From an uncultured Clostridium sp. (GTDB lineage: Bacteria > Bacillota > Clostridia > TANB77 > CAG-508): a stretch of DNA of 64,000 nt. Where the stretch lies: NCBI GenBank assembly GCA_947647595.1, contig CANSKZ010000008.1:1-64000 (forward strand). The letters are read 5' to 3'. Below the pieces are notes generated by a model. It saw only the letters and a program-made list of their open reading frames with translations. It searched no databases and was not told the origin of the DNA. Position numbers and translations under genes: made by a program. This document shows, one piece after another, positions 47,459-55,864 of the stretch (the first letter of the stretch is position 1; the number at the start of each line of letters is the position of its first letter).

Positions 47459-47480
47459 AATCATCACCTCCTTGGCACAA
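47450..47480 (-). promoter_or_regulatory. Hairpin holding the leader B ribosome binding site
   Basis: TTGTGCCA and TGGCACAA form an 8-bp stem with a 15-nt loop that contains the AAGGAGGTGAT. The T-A pair replaces a C-G pair of hairpin A, a compensatory change. Confidence 0.75.
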
Positions 47481-47506
47481 GAAAAGTATGAGAAGTTTTT
47501 TTGTTT

Positions 47507-47553
47507 TTGGAAAAAGTTTTTAAGAATTTAAAAACTTTTTAAGAATAAAAGTA
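47507..47553. repeat. Conserved 5' leader segment of locus B
   Basis: Near-identical to 45316-45362; see there. Confidence 0.75.
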
Positions 47554-47558
47554 AGCAT

Positions 47559-47587
47559 ATTATACAATGGAATTTTGTGAATTGCAA
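47559..47587 (-). promoter_or_regulatory. Promoter of peptide B mRNA
   Basis: On the minus strand TTGCAA (47582-47587) and TATAAT (47559-47564), 17-bp spacer. Confidence 0.82.
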
Positions 47588-47665
47588 TAGATAAAAACAA
47601 AAAAAGTCTTGAAAATTAACTTGGATTATTATAAAATGACAAAAAAGGATAAAAGGAGGCAAAAT

Positions 47666-48836
47666 ATGAAAGATATTACAATTTCAGAAGATATTTTCTA
47701 TATTGGAGCAGATGATAAGGAAATTGACTTATTTGAAAGTCAATACATCGTTCCAAATGGAATATCGTATAATTCTTACCTAATTAAAGATGAAAAAAAT
47801 GTAATAATGGATACTATTGATAAAAGAAAAACGGAGGAATGGTTACAAAATCTAGAAAAAGCTTTGGCAGGAGAAAAACCGGCTTATTTAGTCATTTCGC
47901 ATTTAGAACCAGATCATGCCTATAATGTAGAGCTTCTAGCGAAAAAATACCCAGAAATGAAATTGATTGGAAATGATAAAACTTTTGCATTTTTGCCACA
48001 ATTTTTCGAGATTCCAGATTTAGAAACGAGAAAAGTAGTGGTAAAAGAAGGAGAGGAATTATCCATTGGAAAACATACATTGCAATTTTTTATGGCACCA
48101 ATGGTGCATTGGCCAGAAGTTATGGTGGCTTATGAAAAAACAGAAAAGATTGTATTTTCAGCAGATGGATTTGGAAAATTTGGAAGTTTAGACACCAACG
48201 AAGATTGGACATGCGAGGCAAGAAGATACTATTTCAATATTGTACGGAAAATATGGTATGCAAGTACAAGCTTTATTAAAAAAATTAGCGACGTTAGATG
48301 TGAAAATGATTTGCCCATTGCATGGTCCGATTTTGAAAGAAAACTTAGAATTTTATATTGGAAAATATGATATTTGGAGTCGCTATGAACCAGAAGACGA
48401 CGGCGTTTTTGTTGCCTATGCTTCCATTCATGGAAATACAGCGGATAGTGCCAAAGAATTGGCGGAAATCTTAAAGAAAAAAGGTGCCAAAAGAGTTGCT
48501 ATTACAGATTTGGCAAGAGAGGATATGGCAGAAGCAATCGAAGATGCCTTTCGTTATGATAAAATGATTTTAGCATCTTCCACTTATGATGCCAAGTTAT
48601 TTCCACCAATGGAGGAATTTTTGCATCATTTAATGAGTAAGAATTATCAGAAGCGTAAAGTTGGAATCATTGAAAATGGAACTTGGGCGCCAATGGCAGG
48701 AAAGTGTATGAAAGATATTTTGGCAAGTATGAAAGATATTACGATTTGTGAATCAATGGTTACGATAAGGTCAAAATTAAAGGAAGAATCACTTGCGAAA
48801 ATGAATGAATTGGCAGATGAGATTTTGAAAAAATAG
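47666..48836 (+). CDS. fprA: A-type flavodiiron protein (FprA-like), with one +1 recoding site
   Basis: Skipping C48245 gives a 389-residue protein of the usual length. The N-terminal MBL domain has the diiron ligands SHLEPDHAYN, MVHWPEVM and FSADGFGKFG, then EARRYYFNIVGKYGMQVQ and CPLHGPIL. The C-terminal flavodoxin domain has VAYASIHGNTADSAKELAE. These enzymes reduce O2 or NO in anaerobes. The start is ATG 47666 after AAAGGAGG; an in-frame ATG at 47609 lacks a site. Without the skip the protein loses its last metal His and its flavodoxin domain. Confidence 0.93.
48245..48248 (+). other. +1 recoding site GTA C-GGA
   Basis: Zero frame gives NIVRKIWYAS and stops at 48370. Skipping C48245 gives NIVGKYGMQVQALLKK, almost invariant in flavodiiron proteins, with GGA as Gly194. 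Confidence 0.95.
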
Positions 48837-48847
48837 TGGGAGGAAGT

Positions 48848-49645
48848 ATGTACAAGGCGGTATTTGTTGATATTGATGGTACGTTAGTGGACGCTAAGAA
48901 AAATATTTCAGAAGAAACGAAACTTGTGCTAAAAAATGCAAGAGATAATGGAATCGAAGTTGTTCTGTGTTCAGGAAGATGCAGAAGGTCTGTGCAAGAT
49001 TTACGAAAGGTATGTTCTGTGAGCCGATATGTGATAAGTGCAAATGGAGCAGAAATCTATGATTGCGAAACAGAGGAAGTTTTATATCAATGTGCGTTGG
49101 AGTCTGAAATTTGCCAGAGATTGTGGGAAATGGCGATGCAAAAGAATATGCTGATTAAATTAGATTTTGGACTAGGAAGAATTATCAACCAAACAGAACG
49201 AATGAGATATTACGAAATGGAGTTACAAGAAGATATCTGCACTTTCCTAAATAAAAATGCAATTAGGCAAATATCACTAAGTTCAGAACACGATGCTCAA
49301 ATCGAAGAAGCTAAAAAGCAGATTGCTCAAAATCCGAATAATGCAATTGTCAATGAATTTTTTGAACATCACAATGGAAAAAAATTTCATTATATTCATT
49401 GTGCTAATAAAAACGTTTCCAAAGGAAATGCGATGACTGGTTTGTGTAAATATTTGAAAATTGATTTAAAAAATGTGGTTGCCATTGGAGATGATATTAA
49501 CGACATTTCCATGATAAAAATGGCAGGATTAGGCGTTGCCATGGGAAATTCGTCTGATGAAATCAAAGAAATAGCAGATAAAATAACAACAACCAATGAA
49601 GAAAATGGAGTGGCGAGAGTTTTGGAGAAGCTTAGAGAGGAATAA
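48848..49645 (+). CDS. HAD-superfamily (Cof-type) phosphatase
   Basis: The 265-residue protein has motif I FVDIDGTLVDAKKN, motif II LCSGR, and motif III/IV GNAMTGLCKYL then VAIGDDINDISMIKMAGLGVAMGN. This is the Cof/IIB type, usually sugar-phosphate or flavin-phosphate phosphatases. The start is ATG 48848 because GGGAGGAAG sits just before it. Confidence 0.92.
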   Translation: MYKAVFVDIDGTLVDAKKNISEETKLVLKNARDNGIEVVLCSGRCRRSVQDLRKVCSVSRYVISANGAEIYDCETEEVLYQCALESEICQRLWEMAMQKNMLIKLDFGLGRIINQTERMRYYEMELQEDICTFLNKNAIRQISLSSEHDAQIEEAKKQIAQNPNNAIVNEFFEHHNGKKFHYIHCANKNVSKGNAMTGLCKYLKIDLKNVVAIGDDINDISMIKMAGLGVAMGNSSDEIKEIADKITTTNEENGVARVLEKLREE

Positions 49646-49658
49646 GAGAGGAGAAAGC

Positions 49659-50411
49659 ATGTCAAAAGATTTTATTCATTTTTTTGGAACCACAGGTAGT
49701 AAAGCTATTTTTTTTAAAAATATTAGGTCATCTGGTGGATTGTATTTTCATATAGATGATACCAATATCATAATTGATCCAGGACCAAGTACTTTTTATC
49801 AATACATCCATACATATCAAGATAAAATCGATGGAATTATTTTATCACATATTCATATTGATCACTCAAATGACCTAAATATATTGGTAGAGTTAATGAC
49901 AAATGGTGGAGAAACAAAACGAGGAACATTGCTTGTACCAAACCAAGCGATAGAAGAAAGAACATTGCAAACGTATGTAATGAAATTTCCAGAGTATTTG
50001 GAAGTGATAAAGCAGAGGTCAAAGTATCAAATAAAAAATATAGAAATTGTATCTTCTATTGAACATCGACATGGTGTAGAAAATTATGGGTTTAAGTTAA
50101 AAACCAAAAAATATACAATTGGATTAGTAACTGATACAGTCTATTTCCCAGAACTCTTAGAATCGTATAAAAATTGTGAAATAATGATAATGAATGTGCC
50201 CTATAATAGGCAGAATAAACCAAAGTCAAAGCATTTGGATATAACCAATGTAGAAGAATTCATAAAAGCAATAAAACCGCAGAAGATGGTGCTGACGCAT
50301 TTTAATGAGAACATTTTAGAAAAGAATCCTGATAGGATTGCGAAAGAATTAAGCCAAAAATATGGAATAGAAGTCATCAGTGCTGTGGATGATATGAAAT
50401 TGGAATTGTAA
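49659..50411 (+). CDS. Metallo-beta-lactamase-fold hydrolase
   Basis: The 250-residue protein has the metal motif LSHIHIDHSNDLN, an earlier IIDPGPSTF, and late VLTHFNENIL. IRSSGGLYFHIDD at the N-terminus is typical of RNase Z-like/MBL hydrolases of unknown substrate. The start is ATG 49659 behind GAGGAGAAAG; a longer frame overlaps the HAD gene. Confidence 0.88.
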   Translation: MSKDFIHFFGTTGSKAIFFKNIRSSGGLYFHIDDTNIIIDPGPSTFYQYIHTYQDKIDGIILSHIHIDHSNDLNILVELMTNGGETKRGTLLVPNQAIEERTLQTYVMKFPEYLEVIKQRSKYQIKNIEIVSSIEHRHGVENYGFKLKTKKYTIGLVTDTVYFPELLESYKNCEIMIMNVPYNRQNKPKSKHLDITNVEEFIKAIKPQKMVLTHFNENILEKNPDRIAKELSQKYGIEVISAVDDMKLEL

Positions 50412-50425
50412 ATAAGGAGGAAAAA

Positions 50426-50977
50426 ATGGAAAATTATTTTATTATACATGGGTCATTTTCTAGTCCTTACTCGAATTGGATTGGATGGTTACATGATTTT
50501 ATTGAAACGGAAGGCAAGCAAGTTTATGTGCCAGATTTCCCAATTGGTGTGGGACATCAATCTTATGAAAACTGGAGTCGCTTATTGAAATATTATTGGG
50601 ATTTAGGTTTTATTACGGAACATACAACCATCATAGGTCACAGTATTGCACCTGTTTTCATATCAAAATTTTTAACAGAACATAAAATAAAAGTTAAAAA
50701 ATTAATTTTTGTATGTGGATTCAATCAATATTTTGGAATTAATGAAGAATACGATACCGTTAATCAAACAATGTATTTTGAAAATTTAGCAGAGGTGAAA
50801 CAATATGCAAATGAAATCATTTGTTTCTATTCTGATAATGACCCTTATGTTTCCTACGAAGCAGAAAAAGATTTTGCGCAACAATGTGCAACAAAACAAG
50901 TTTTCATTCCCAAAGCTGGACATATCAACAGTGAAAGCGGATATGATACATTGGAAGAATTGGTTCAATATTTGTAA
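50426..50977 (+). CDS. RBBP9/YdeN-type serine hydrolase
   Basis: The 183-residue alpha/beta hydrolase has FIIHGSFSSPYSNWIGWL, the nucleophile GHSIAP, the acid FYSDNDPYVS and the base AGHINSESG, the RBBP9/YdeN pattern. The substrate is unknown. AAGGAGGAAAAA precedes the ATG. Confidence 0.9.
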   Translation: MENYFIIHGSFSSPYSNWIGWLHDFIETEGKQVYVPDFPIGVGHQSYENWSRLLKYYWDLGFITEHTTIIGHSIAPVFISKFLTEHKIKVKKLIFVCGFNQYFGINEEYDTVNQTMYFENLAEVKQYANEIICFYSDNDPYVSYEAEKDFAQQCATKQVFIPKAGHINSESGYDTLEELVQYL

Positions 50978-50991
50978 AATAGGAGTCGAAA

Positions 50992-51570
50992 ATGAATGAA
51001 ATAGTGTTTGTAACGCACAACAAAGGAAAAGCAAAATCTGCTGAAAAATATTTTCAAAATCTTAAATTCAGTACTTATGATTTTGAATTAGACGAACCAA
51101 GAAGCGAGGATTTGCAAGAAATTGCGACAGCCAAAGTAAAGCAAGCTTATGCGATTGTGAAAAAACCATGCATTGCATTAGATACAGGATTTTTTATTGA
51201 TGCTTTAAATGGTTTTCCCAAAACGTTTGTCAACTTTTCATTAGATACAATAGGAATTGAGGGAATTTTGAAACTGATGGAAAGTAAAGAAAATCGAAAT
51301 TGTCGCTTTGAAGAATGTTTGGCTTATTACGATGGTAAAGAAATTCATTATTTTTATGGAAAACATCCAGGAAAATTAACTTACCAAAGAGAAGGGGAAA
51401 ACAGAACCGAAAAATGGTCTGATTTATGGTATATTTTTAAACCGAATCATTTTGAGAAAACATTAGCTGAGATGAACGAAAAGGAAAGAGAAGAAAAGCG
51501 AAAAATGGATGGTTCGCAAGAAGCGTTAAGAGAATTTGCTAAATGGTTTGAAGGAAAGGAAAAAGTATGA
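50992..51570 (+). CDS. Non-canonical purine NTP pyrophosphatase (HAM1/RdgB)
   Basis: The 192-residue protein starts IVFVTHNKGKAKSAEKYFQ, then ALDTGFFIDALNGFPKTFVNFSLDTIG, the substrate and metal region of the ITPase family. It removes ITP/XTP from nucleotide pools. The C-terminus (NEKEREEKRKMDGSQEAL) is less conserved than in classic RdgB. It overlaps the next NUDIX gene by four bases. Confidence 0.88.
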   Translation: MNEIVFVTHNKGKAKSAEKYFQNLKFSTYDFELDEPRSEDLQEIATAKVKQAYAIVKKPCIALDTGFFIDALNGFPKTFVNFSLDTIGIEGILKLMESKENRNCRFEECLAYYDGKEIHYFYGKHPGKLTYQREGENRTEKWSDLWYIFKPNHFEKTLAEMNEKEREEKRKMDGSQEALREFAKWFEGKEKV

Positions 51571-52124
51571 ATTTAAAACAACAAATTCAAAATTATAAAC
51601 CGTATAATGAGCAAGAAGAAAAAGACAAACAAACCATATTAAAATACATGGATTCTTTCGAAGATGTATTAACCAGAAATAACGAATTTGCTCATTTTAC
51701 AGCTTCTAGCTGGGCAGTGAACCCAGAAAGAACAAAAGTGCTGATGATTTATCACAACATTTATAATTCTTGGGCTTGGACAGGTGGACATGCAGATGGA
51801 GAAAGCGATTTGTTACAGACTGCTATAAGAGAAATAAAAGAAGAAACAGGTGTGAAAAATGTAAAAGTGCTAAATCCAGACATTTTTTCTTTGGAAATTG
51901 TTTGTGTAAATGGCCATATCAAAAATGGAAAGTATGTGTCTTCTCATGTACATTTGAATTTGACGTATCTTTTAGAAGTTGAAGAAAAAGAAATGTTGCA
52001 GATAAAAGAAGATGAAAATAGTGGTGTCAAATGGTTTCCAATTGAAGAAGTAGAAAACGTATCAAATGAAAAATGGATTTGTGAGAATATTTATCGAAAG
52101 TTGAATGAGAAATTAAAAAAATGA
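51567..52124 (+). CDS. NUDIX hydrolase
   Basis: The 185-residue protein has GHADGESDLLQTAIREIKEETG, a full Nudix box, after HNIYNSWAWTG. The N-terminal helical part (NYKPYNEQEEKDKQTILKYM) is common in clostridial members. It overlaps both neighbours by four bases. Confidence 0.92.
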   Translation: MNLKQQIQNYKPYNEQEEKDKQTILKYMDSFEDVLTRNNEFAHFTASSWAVNPERTKVLMIYHNIYNSWAWTGGHADGESDLLQTAIREIKEETGVKNVKVLNPDIFSLEIVCVNGHIKNGKYVSSHVHLNLTYLLEVEEKEMLQIKEDENSGVKWFPIEEVENVSNEKWICENIYRKLNEKLKK

Positions 52125-52839
52125 AATATATTGTTATTGATAACAGAATGAGAGGACTTGAGAAAAAGATTTTGCGAAATTTTGGATATCAATTAATCGA
52201 AATTCCAAAATCAAAGCAAACGTATCCTGAAATTTCGTCCCATGTGGATATTTTTGTCTGTAAAATAAATAACACAATTTTTTCACCAAAATCAATTGGT
52301 GATACCGTTTTGAGCCAAATTGATTTCTTGAAACGGTAAGTATCAAATTGGAGAAGAAATTCGGTTTTCAGTATCCAGATGATGCGAAATATAATGTTTG
52401 TCAAATTGGTAACAAAGTGATTCATAATTTTAAATTTACAGATACGAAAATATTGGAATATATTGAAAAGGAAAATTTGCAAAAAATTCAAATTTCACAA
52501 GGATATGCAAATTGTTCGATTGCAGTCATAAATCAAAATGCTGCGATTGTGACAGATTCCAAAATCGCAGAAATTTTAAGAAACGATGGAATAGAGATAC
52601 TGTGTTTAGATTATTTACCAGATATTAAATTATTAAATGCTCAAAACGAATTTAGCCAAATGAAAGGTTTTATTGGCGGTGCTATGGCAAGAATAGAAGA
52701 TAAAATGATTGTGTTTGGCGATTTGAAAAAAATTGATAAAGAGGGAAAAATCAAAGATTTTATTCAAAAGGTTCATTTAGAAATTGTTGATTTTGAAGGG
52801 TTAGACGTGATAGATTATGGTGGAATGGTTGAAATATAA
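52121..52839 (+). CDS. Conserved clostridial hypothetical protein with two +1 recoding sites 28 nt apart
   Basis: Plain translation gives two fragments (to 52339, and from 52348). Skipping C52334 and C52362 gives one 238-residue protein whose junction reads FLKGKYQIGEEIGFQYPDDAKYN, followed by VCQIGNKVIHNFKFTD. The YPDD-x-x-YN and VIHNFKYTD-type motifs belong to a clostridial family of unknown function that I recognise by pattern only. It shares ATGA with the NUDIX gene. Cys-Ser-Ile, GGAMAR and LEIVDFEGLDVIDYGG complete it. Confidence 0.85.
52334..52337 (+). other. +1 recoding site AAA C-GGT
   Basis: CGG is followed by TAA in zero frame. Skipping C52334 makes GGT Gly72. Confidence 0.85.
52362..52365 (+). 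other. +1 recoding site ATT C-GGT
   Basis: Nine codons after the previous site, in the new frame, CGG appears again; skipping C52362 makes GGT Gly81 and enters the long conserved frame. Confidence 0.85.
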
Positions 52840-52864
52840 AATAAGTTTTATTTGAGGTGTAAAA

Positions 52865-53698
52865 GTGATAGTAAAGATAAAAAAGGTAAAAGATTATGTA
52901 ACAAAATCGAAAATAGGGGAATATGCGATTAATCCTTATATAGGGTGTCCGCATAAATGTAAGTATTGTTACGCTTCATTTATGAAACGATTTACCAATC
53001 ATCCAGAAGAATGGGGAGAATTTATTGATATTAAATTATGCGATAAAAAAATCAATCAAGGAAAACTAGAAGGCAAAAATGTATTTATGTCATCCGTTAC
53101 AGATTGTTATAATCCATATGAAGCTAAATATAAAATCACAAGAAATCTGTTAGAGCAATTAATAGATGTTGATTGTAGATTGCAAATATCAACTAAAAAC
53201 AAATTAATACTTCGTGATTTAGATATATTAAAACAAATGAAACATTTGGATGTTGCTATGTCAGTCAATACACTGGATGAAAATTTTAGAAAAGATATGG
53301 ATCGAGCCAGTTCCATACAAGAAAGGCTACAAACCTTAAAAACATTATATGAAGCAGGAATTTATACGATTTTATTTATGTCTCCAATTTTTATAGGAAT
53401 AACAGAATGGAAAGCGATTATTGAAGAAACTAAGGAATATATCAATGAATATTGGTTTGAAGATTTGAATTTACGAGGCGCATACAAATATACTATTTTG
53501 AAATATGTAGAAGAGAAATATCCAAGCGTATATCCAATGTATGAAGAAATTTACATAAAAGGAAATCCGCAAAAACTAATTAATATGGATAACGAAATCA
53601 AAGAATATTGTCATAAAAGCAAGATTAATTATACAGATTATTTTCATCATGAAGAAGTTATCTGTAAGTGCGAAAATAATAAATTAAGTAAGAATTAG
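52865..53698 (+). CDS. Radical SAM protein, SPL/mobile-pair type
   Basis: The 277-residue protein has the cluster motif GCPHKCKYCYASFMKRF (CxxxCxxC), followed by NHPEEWGEFIDIK, and CYNPYEAKYKITRNLLEQL. This matches the spore-photoproduct-lyase-like group that includes the so-called radical SAM mobile pair proteins. Its usual partner gene is not adjacent. The start is GTG 52865 after GAGGTG. Function is unknown. Confidence 0.88.
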   Translation: MIVKIKKVKDYVTKSKIGEYAINPYIGCPHKCKYCYASFMKRFTNHPEEWGEFIDIKLCDKKINQGKLEGKNVFMSSVTDCYNPYEAKYKITRNLLEQLIDVDCRLQISTKNKLILRDLDILKQMKHLDVAMSVNTLDENFRKDMDRASSIQERLQTLKTLYEAGIYTILFMSPIFIGITEWKAIIEETKEYINEYWFEDLNLRGAYKYTILKYVEEKYPSVYPMYEEIYIKGNPQKLINMDNEIKEYCHKSKINYTDYFHHEEVICKCENNKLSKN

Positions 53699-53790
53699 GT
53701 TATTAATTTACCTATAAAATTTTAATCATCTAGTAGACTTTTTAGATTTTATATGATACAATTCAATAAAATATTTTAGGAGGAAGAAAA

Positions 53791-54171
53791 ATGAAAAAAG
53801 AATTAATTGTAAAGAAATGTAAAAAATGTGGTGCGCTTGTTCGCGTGATAGAAGATTGTAATTGCGGTGGTTGTGGCATTGTTTGTTGTGATGAACCAAT
53901 GGAGGTTTTGACACCAAATTCAGTTGATGCAGCGGTTGAAAAACATGTTCCAACTTATGAAAAAATGGATGACGGAATTTTTGTAAAAGTCAATCATGTA
54001 ATGGAAAAAGAGCATTTTATTGAATGGATTGCTCTTGTATCTGAAAATAAAGAATATTTTATAACTTTATATCCAGAACAAAATGCAGAATGTCATTTGC
54101 CATATATTCCAGGTTCAAAATTATATGCGTATTGTAACAAACATGGTTTATGGCAAACAGAAGTAAAATAG
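53791..54171 (+). CDS. dfx: Desulfoferrodoxin (superoxide reductase)
   Basis: This 126-residue protein reduces superoxide without making O2. C10, C13, C32 and C33 form the rubredoxin-like centre I (CKKCG and CCDEPM). Centre II ligands are in EKHVPTYE, VNHVMEKEHFI and CNKHGLW (Cys and His). A second CxCxxC is seen at residues 23-28. It fits the strict-anaerobe lifestyle with the flavodiiron protein upstream. AGGAGG precedes the ATG. Confidence 0.95.
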   Translation: MKKELIVKKCKKCGALVRVIEDCNCGGCGIVCCDEPMEVLTPNSVDAAVEKHVPTYEKMDDGIFVKVNHVMEKEHFIEWIALVSENKEYFITLYPEQNAECHLPYIPGSKLYAYCNKHGLWQTEVK

Positions 54172-54179
54172 GAGGAAAT

Positions 54180-54533
54180 ATGAAATATTTATTTATCGAA
54201 TATCCCAAATGTAGTACTTGTCAAAAAGCCAAAAAATGGTTGGAAAATAAAAATATAGAATTTGAAGATAGACACATTGTAGAAAATACGCCAACAGTTG
54301 AGGAACTTCATGAATGGATAAAAAAGAGTGGATTAGAAATTAAAAAATTCTTTAATACCAGTGGATTAGTGTATAAAAATATGAATTTAAAAGAAAAATT
54401 GGAAACGATGACAGAAGAAGAGAAAATAAAATTACTTGCTAGCAATGGCATGTTAATTAAAAGACCTTTGTTGATTAGGGAAAATATAGTATTAGTCGGA
54501 TTTAGAGAAAAAGAGTGGAATGAAAAAATATGA
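54180..54533 (+). CDS. ArsC/Spx-family thioredoxin-fold protein
   Basis: The 117-residue protein has EYPKCSTCQKAKKWLENK with the CxxC redox pair and RHIVENTPTVEELHEWIKKSG, then LIKRPLL near the C-terminus, typical of YffB/ArsC-family reductases. The start is ATG 54180 behind AGGAGG. It follows the desulfoferrodoxin by eight bases, a redox-stress pair. Confidence 0.9.
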   Translation: MKYLFIEYPKCSTCQKAKKWLENKNIEFEDRHIVENTPTVEELHEWIKKSGLEIKKFFNTSGLVYKNMNLKEKLETMTEEEKIKLLASNGMLIKRPLLIRENIVLVGFREKEWNEKI

Positions 54534-54550
54534 GAAAATTAAAAAAACAC

Positions 54551-54579
54551 TACACAAATAGAATAAAATATGTTATAAT
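54551..54579 (+). promoter_or_regulatory. Probable promoter of yebC
   Basis: TACACA (54551-54556) and TATAAT (54574-54579), 17-bp spacer; the -35 is weak. Confidence 0.6.
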
Positions 54580-54618
54580 AAAAAAATAAAAAGAGAGGAA
54601 ATAAAGGAGGAATGAACC

Positions 54619-55344
54619 ATGTCAGGACACAGTAAGTGGCACAATATCCAAGCCAAAAAAGGAAAAGCAGATGCGGCTCGTGGAAAGGCATTTACCAAAC
54701 TTGGAAGAGAATTATTAATTGCAGTTAAACAGGGAGGTCCAGATCCAGCAGGAAATTCTAAGCTAAAAGATGTCATTGCAAAATGTAAAGCAAACAACAT
54801 GCCAAATGATACTATTAACAATGCCATCAAAAAAGCATCAGGAGAAGGTTCCAATGCCAATTATGAGGAAATTACATATGAAGGCTATGGAACAAACGGT
54901 GTTGCGGTTATTGTGGAATGTAATACAGATAACAAAAACAGAACAGCTGCTGATGTTAGACATGTTTTTAGCAAAGCAGGAGGAAATTTGGGAACTTCTG
55001 GTTGTGTTTCTTATATGTTTGAGAAAAAAGGAATCTTAGTAATCGAAAAGGAAACGTGTAAATTGCAAGAAGATGATTTGATGATGCTTGCTATTGATAG
55101 TGGTGCAGAGGATTTTGTGGCAGAAGAAGAAGTCTATCAAATTACAACAGCACCAAGTGATTTTACGGGAGTTACTGAAAAATTAACAGAACAAGGCATT
55201 TCATTTTTGGAAGCGGGTATTCAAATGATTCCAAATAATTATGTTTCTTTAGAAGAAAAAGAGGCAGAAAAAATGCAAAGATTAATTGATAATTTAGAAG
55301 ATTTAGATGATGTAATTGAAGTATATCACAATTGGGAAGAATAA
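54619..55344 (+). CDS. yebC: YebC/PmpR-family DNA-binding or translation-associated protein
   Basis: The 241-residue protein starts [29 protein letters not shown], almost invariant in the family. [34 protein letters not shown] and [15 protein letters not shown] follow. YebC has been described as a regulator and more recently as a ribosome-associated factor that helps difficult sequences. That second role is of interest in a genome with unusual decoding, but it is only an association here. Confidence 0.96.
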   Translation: MSGHSKWHNIQAKKGKADAARGKAFTKLGRELLIAVKQGGPDPAGNSKLKDVIAKCKANNMPNDTINNAIKKASGEGSNANYEEITYEGYGTNGVAVIVECNTDNKNRTAADVRHVFSKAGGNLGTSGCVSYMFEKKGILVIEKETCKLQEDDLMMLAIDSGAEDFVAEEEVYQITTAPSDFTGVTEKLTEQGISFLEAGIQMIPNNYVSLEEKEAEKMQRLIDNLEDLDDVIEVYHNWEE

Positions 55345-55381
55345 TTTTAGTAAGAATTACGAAAGAAAGCTGAGGAAAAAA

Positions 55382-55714
55382 ATGGAGTTTTTAAGCATAA
55401 TCGTTATATTAATCATGATAATTGTATTATTGGGAATTATGGCAGTTGCTCAAATTAAAATGGCTGGAATGAAGGTTACTGATTTTTGGACATTCATTAA
55501 AGCCAATGATACACTTGATAAACTGTATGCGTTTAGCTTAAAATATGACAAATTAACCCCTCAACAACAGATTATCTTCCTTAAGGAAGCCGAGGCAGTT
55601 TTCAGTGCTTTTGACAAAGTTCCAGATGCTCTTTGGGAGGAAGATTATCAAAAGTATAGTAAGATTTTGGATAAATATAAAGATATTAAATTGCTTCGTT
55701 GGGAAGCAAAATAG
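55382..55714 (+). CDS. Small membrane-anchored hypothetical protein
   Basis: I do not recognise this 110-residue protein. Residues 3-24 are one hydrophobic helix (LSIIVILIMIIVLLGIMAV), followed by a helical cytoplasmic or external domain (KANDTLDKLYAFSLKYDKL, ALWEEDYQKYSKILDKY). The start at 55382 follows GAGGAAAA. It is probably cotranscribed with yebC and ends at a terminator. Confidence 0.7.
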   Translation: MEFLSIIVILIMIIVLLGIMAVAQIKMAGMKVTDFWTFIKANDTLDKLYAFSLKYDKLTPQQQIIFLKEAEAVFSAFDKVPDALWEEDYQKYSKILDKYKDIKLLRWEAK

Positions 55715-55717
55715 AAA

Positions 55718-55757
55718 ACATTCGCAGGATAAAAACGATTATTCTGCGAGTGTTTTT
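55718..55757 (+). terminator. Terminator after the 55382 gene
   Basis: ACATTCGCAGGATAA pairs with TTATTCTGCGAGTGT (G-T pairs at two places) and is followed by six Ts. Confidence 0.9.
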
Positions 55758-55772
55758 TACAGTTTGGTTAAA

Positions 55773-55781
55773 TGGTATAAT
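55773..55781 (+). promoter_or_regulatory. Extended -10 promoter of the cysteine desulfurase gene
   Basis: TGGTATAAT is a TGn-TATAAT box; no good -35 lies upstream. Confidence 0.6.
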
Positions 55782-55864
55782 TTATTTCAAACTTGCACAA
55801 TTTAAACTAGAAAATCATACAATACTATGAACAAATAAATTTTATTGTAAGGAAGTTGAAAATT

